Source: Membranipora membranacea (taxonomy: Eukaryota; Bryozoa; Gymnolaemata; Cheilostomatida; Membraniporidae). Taken from it: a stretch of 64,000 nucleotides of DNA. The translations under genes and the position numbers were made by a program. Each line of letters starts with the position of its first letter. Position 1 is the first letter of the stretch. The stretch lies in NCBI GenBank assembly GCA_914767715.1, contig OU612065.1:24554001-24618000 (forward strand), written 5' to 3'. The notes beneath the pieces are model-generated. The model ran no database searches. It had not been told where the DNA came from and saw nothing but the letters and a program-made list of their open reading frames with translations. Shown piece after piece: positions 61,139-64,000 of this stretch.

Positions 61139-62590
61139 GTAGGCTAAAAACTGGATGATGAAGTGCCAGCCCTGATACTCATTGGAGAAGGTATATACGT
61201 AAGTGAGAAATTACCCCGTAGCCCTCAACACCTCCAAGGCACCTTTTTCTTCTTGTTCCAACTCTATATATTAACATACCAGTATCACAGCTCAATCATA
61301 TTGATCATCAGATATTTAGTTAAAGAAACCCGTTCAGATAACTGATTGATCCACAGGCATACTCACTGCTGATGAGTTCGGACAGTTTGGGCCACCAAAG
61401 CCAGTGGACCGGTCGAGGCCTTGCTTCTAACAGCATATGGCATATAAATAAAGATTCAACCATTGCAGAGCACTTGACCAGTCCACTGTATAACACAAAC
61501 TCCATTGGGCCTGTAAGTGTGAGCTCATCATATGAGCAGTCATGGGTATAAAAAAATATAATTTCATTTCCTTTACTAAGTTCTTTTTCCATCATGCTAT
61601 ATACACAAATAATAATAAAATTCATTCTATCTATACCTTATTTAGTATTTATTACTTTTTAAGTATTAACTTATATAACATAAGGGAAGGGAACACAATT
61701 GTCCTGTCATCCATACTGAAAACCCATAGATAGATTACTTACCTTATTTTATAGCAAGGTGTTTCTCTAAATTGGCCAGTCTTAAGTAGCAATAAATGTG
61801 GCTAAATTTTAGCTACTGTGACTCACTCTGTCACTTCCCTACCCACTTGTTGGCCAAATTTTTTCTGACTGGATTACTCTCTGTTGACAATACAATTGAT
61901 TGATTTAATTGGAGAGTGTTTCATACAAAAGCCAATCAAAATCATTTTAACAATTTTGCTATTTGCATATGATCAAGTTTGAGTCATTAAAATGCCCAAA
62001 CACAATAAAATTGGTTTGAGTTGTTTCCTCTCTGCTCGTGGGAGGACAACTATCAAATTATTTCATGAATATTTATTTATTTGAGCTTTTCTAAAAGTTT
62101 ATAGTAAAAATATACAATCCATATATCAAAAATAGCCCTGTAGCTTCAGAGGATAACCAAATTCAGCCCAGACTGACCTGTTTTCTATTCCCTGACAGAC
62201 ACATGGGTAAACCCTTTTCACCCTAGCTCACCACTTGGCTACAATCAGTTCTGTTCTGATCAGCGGCATTTCACACATACCGTTCAAAAATCATAATAAC
62301 ATGAATCAGTATTTATGTTATTATGATTATAGGAACAGATTTATCATGAACTAAACACAACACTCCTGAAAAAAGTTGTATTCTTGTCGCCAATCATGAA
62401 ATTGGCACAGTATCATACGAGAATCATTTTTCAAAACTTTAAAAATCCGGATTAAGTCAAAAGAATTACTGCTAAACAAATCCCCCCCCTATCACTAGTC
62501 AGATGTTGTCATTGGGACCTCTTGCTTAGGGCATCAAACACCAGACTGTTTACATACAAAGATTTATATTTTTTTCATAAAATTTTAAGC

Positions 62591-62609
62591 GGGGGGGGGG
62601 GGGGGGGGT
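62591..62609. repeat. Poly(G) run
   Basis: About 19 consecutive G on the plus strand, in AT-rich surroundings. Its length in the assembly may be unreliable. Confidence 0.9.
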
Positions 62610-63054
62610 TGGGAACACAGGAAAACTAATCTATTTTATCCAGATTGAGCACATCGTACTTTGTAGTCTCAGTCTCTTATTGAATTAATATTTATAAAAT
62701 TATAATTTTATTATATCTAGACCTGTTTTATGAAAAAAGTGCTATCTCACTATAATAGAATACTGCTCAAACAAGGATAAAGAGTTACTCCTTGATGTAT
62801 AATAATCATTATAATACTGCTTCAATAATACAATATCGTATTCATGTGTCAAGTCTGCTCTTAGCTAATAAATTTATTTGGCGAGAAGATCTTACATACA
62901 CATAGGGCGCCTAATACTATAAATACCAGTTTGAACTAAGGGCTCCTGTATATAGCTATACAGGTAATAGTCATTTCGTACTCCTTCCACATACATAGTA
63001 TCAATGGCTAGTATTTATAATCTATGATAGTATTGTGATTGAATATTCGAAGTT

Positions 63055-63712
63055 TTATCGGTCGGTTATGCAATATCTTACATATCTGGCAAACACTTCA
63101 ATAGGCCTATTTTCCATTTTCTTCAGCTCCTCATGTTCTACGTTGACTTGATCTCCTAACAGGCGGTTAAGAAGGGTGACACAAACTATTGCACCTGCAA
63201 ATAATAACGATACGATAAAAATTCATTTTGCGATTTATCATTTTGTATCGTTTTGATATTGTTTTGTTATAGTTTTGTATAAGTTTAGGCCTAGCCAAAT
63301 TGATACACTGTGAATTAAAGTTGTGTTAAAAGCCAAACATTATAGTGTGTGTGAGGTGAAAGTTTATGTCTGCTGGGTATCAAACGCAGTGTACATGGAA
63401 ATGTTTTACACCTCTTTAGCATTCAGAATATCAAACATTACCAATATAATGTAGAGGCCAGCACCATTGCAGGCCGTTCAGAATTTGTGAAAGAAATGGT
63501 TTCCTGTCTATGGTGGAGTAGTGGTGGGAACAAAAATTATTTTTATATAAATCTAAAAAGTATACCTTTTATACCAACAGTAGAAGTTAATGCAGCGAAG
63601 GCAGTGCATTCCATTTCAATATTTCTCACACCTTGCTTGTGTAGCCTGTTTATGAATTCTATCTTATCTTCGAGAGTGTAGTCACATATAGCCCCATCCA
63701 GGCGTCCTTGTG
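63055..63712 (-). CDS. UPP1: Uridine phosphorylase, last two exons (partial)
   Basis: Two minus-strand exons: 63,712-63,575 and 63,194-63,055, joined in phase 1. The first reads Q-G-R-L-D-G-A-I-C-D-Y-T, then G-V-R-N-I-E-M-E-C-T-A-F-A-A. The second reads A-I-V-C-V-T-L-L-N-R-L-L-G-D-Q-V and ends R-P-I-E-V-F-A-R-Y-V-R-Y, stop TAA at 63,057-63,055. These are the C-terminal third of animal uridine phosphorylase, with the R-N-I-E-M-E motif that binds uridine and ribose (Met and Glu contact the ribose). The enzyme splits uridine with phosphate to uracil and ribose-1-phosphate in pyrimidine salvage, in the cytosol. The end fits the human length, so reading through the GTAAG after A-R-Y is preferred over splicing there. 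Upstream exons lie past 64,000. UPP1 and UPP2 cannot be told apart. Confidence 0.88.
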
Positions 63713-64000
63713 CTGCAAACATTCAACCAAAATTTCCCCCTTCACTCTAATAGATTAGATACATAGAATAGCTAATCAAACAAAGTTCAATACTGCTTTG
63801 TAAGTTGTAGACTTATCATATCAACTAACTGACATCCCGCTTACAACTAGTGATTCCTGGAACCTCATTTGTAGAGAAATCAAGTGACATAAAAAGGAAT
63901 GTATGAGCTGATGGTAGTTTAAGCCCTTAAACTGTGCAGGGATAGCTGGTGGTAATAAATTAAATTATTTTGATTTGCCAATAGCTTAGAGGTGCACTGA
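63713..64000. other. Intron of uridine phosphorylase gene (window end)
   Basis: AT-rich. I see no exon. It is presumably the intron before the next upstream exon. Confidence 0.5.

Larger units (their letters stand above)
59625..63054. other. Intergenic region, convertase to uridine phosphorylase
   Basis: No gene is seen. It contains a 22-base perfect palindrome (61,117-61,138), a run of 19 G at 62,591-62,609 and AT-rich sequence. A minus-strand AATAAA at 62,873-62,878 may serve the uridine phosphorylase gene. Confidence 0.5.

Noticed and set aside
1-64000. LTR retrotransposon, reverse transcriptase, integrase or transposase genes
   Set aside because: No reading frame showed such motifs. Only short non-autonomous elements were found.

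Overview
The window is animal nuclear DNA, AT-rich, with spliced genes that have GT-AG introns, long intergenic stretches, many short inverted-repeat elements and simple repeats. The gene set (a membrane-bound proprotein convertase, BCD1/ZNHIT6, uridine phosphorylase, a beta-lactamase-like serine hydrolase relative, a 17-beta-HSD4 relic) is metazoan. Intron density and family mix suggest an invertebrate, but the phylum cannot be decided from the sequence alone.

Left half (1 to about 29,250): three copies of a roughly 10-12 kb module lie in direct tandem. Module A (1-6,321) is cut by the window start, B is 7,133-16,158 and C is 19,412-29,245. Each carries on the minus strand a gene of unknown function with an ankyrin-type N-terminal exon followed by TPR-like helical-repeat exons. 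Copy C reads through (about 911 aa if all four exons join). Copy B has an in-frame TGA in exon 1. Only the 5' end of copy A is visible. Upstream of each gene is about 5.5 kb of conserved flank. It holds an inverted repeat, a possible small membrane-protein ORF, and a cluster of duplicated exon-like blocks, two of which carry a K-I-x-I-G-R-P-S motif similar to the end of RRM1 in PUF60. The copies are mosaic: A resembles C near the gene start, while B resembles C further upstream, which points to gene conversion or stepwise duplication. Between A and B lies a fold-back element. Between B and C lies a decayed plus-strand fragment of HSD17B4 (hydratase-2 region) with a stop and a frameshift.

Middle (29.25-41 kb): an intronless minus-strand ZNHIT6/BCD1 gene (31,709-32,533) is divergent from a plus-strand, eight-exon beta-lactamase-domain gene (34,343-40,228), which seems to have lost its catalytic residues.

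Right (41.9-59.6 kb): a 23-coding-exon minus-strand gene of the furin/PCSK5 type. All splice phases fit and the coding exons add up to 1,279 codons plus stop, covering signal peptide, prodomain, subtilisin-like catalytic domain, P domain, long Cys-rich furin-repeat region, one membrane span and an acidic tail. The last two exons of a uridine phosphorylase gene lie at 63,055-63,712 on the minus strand, and the rest of that gene is beyond the window. I see no operon-like relation between these single-copy genes.
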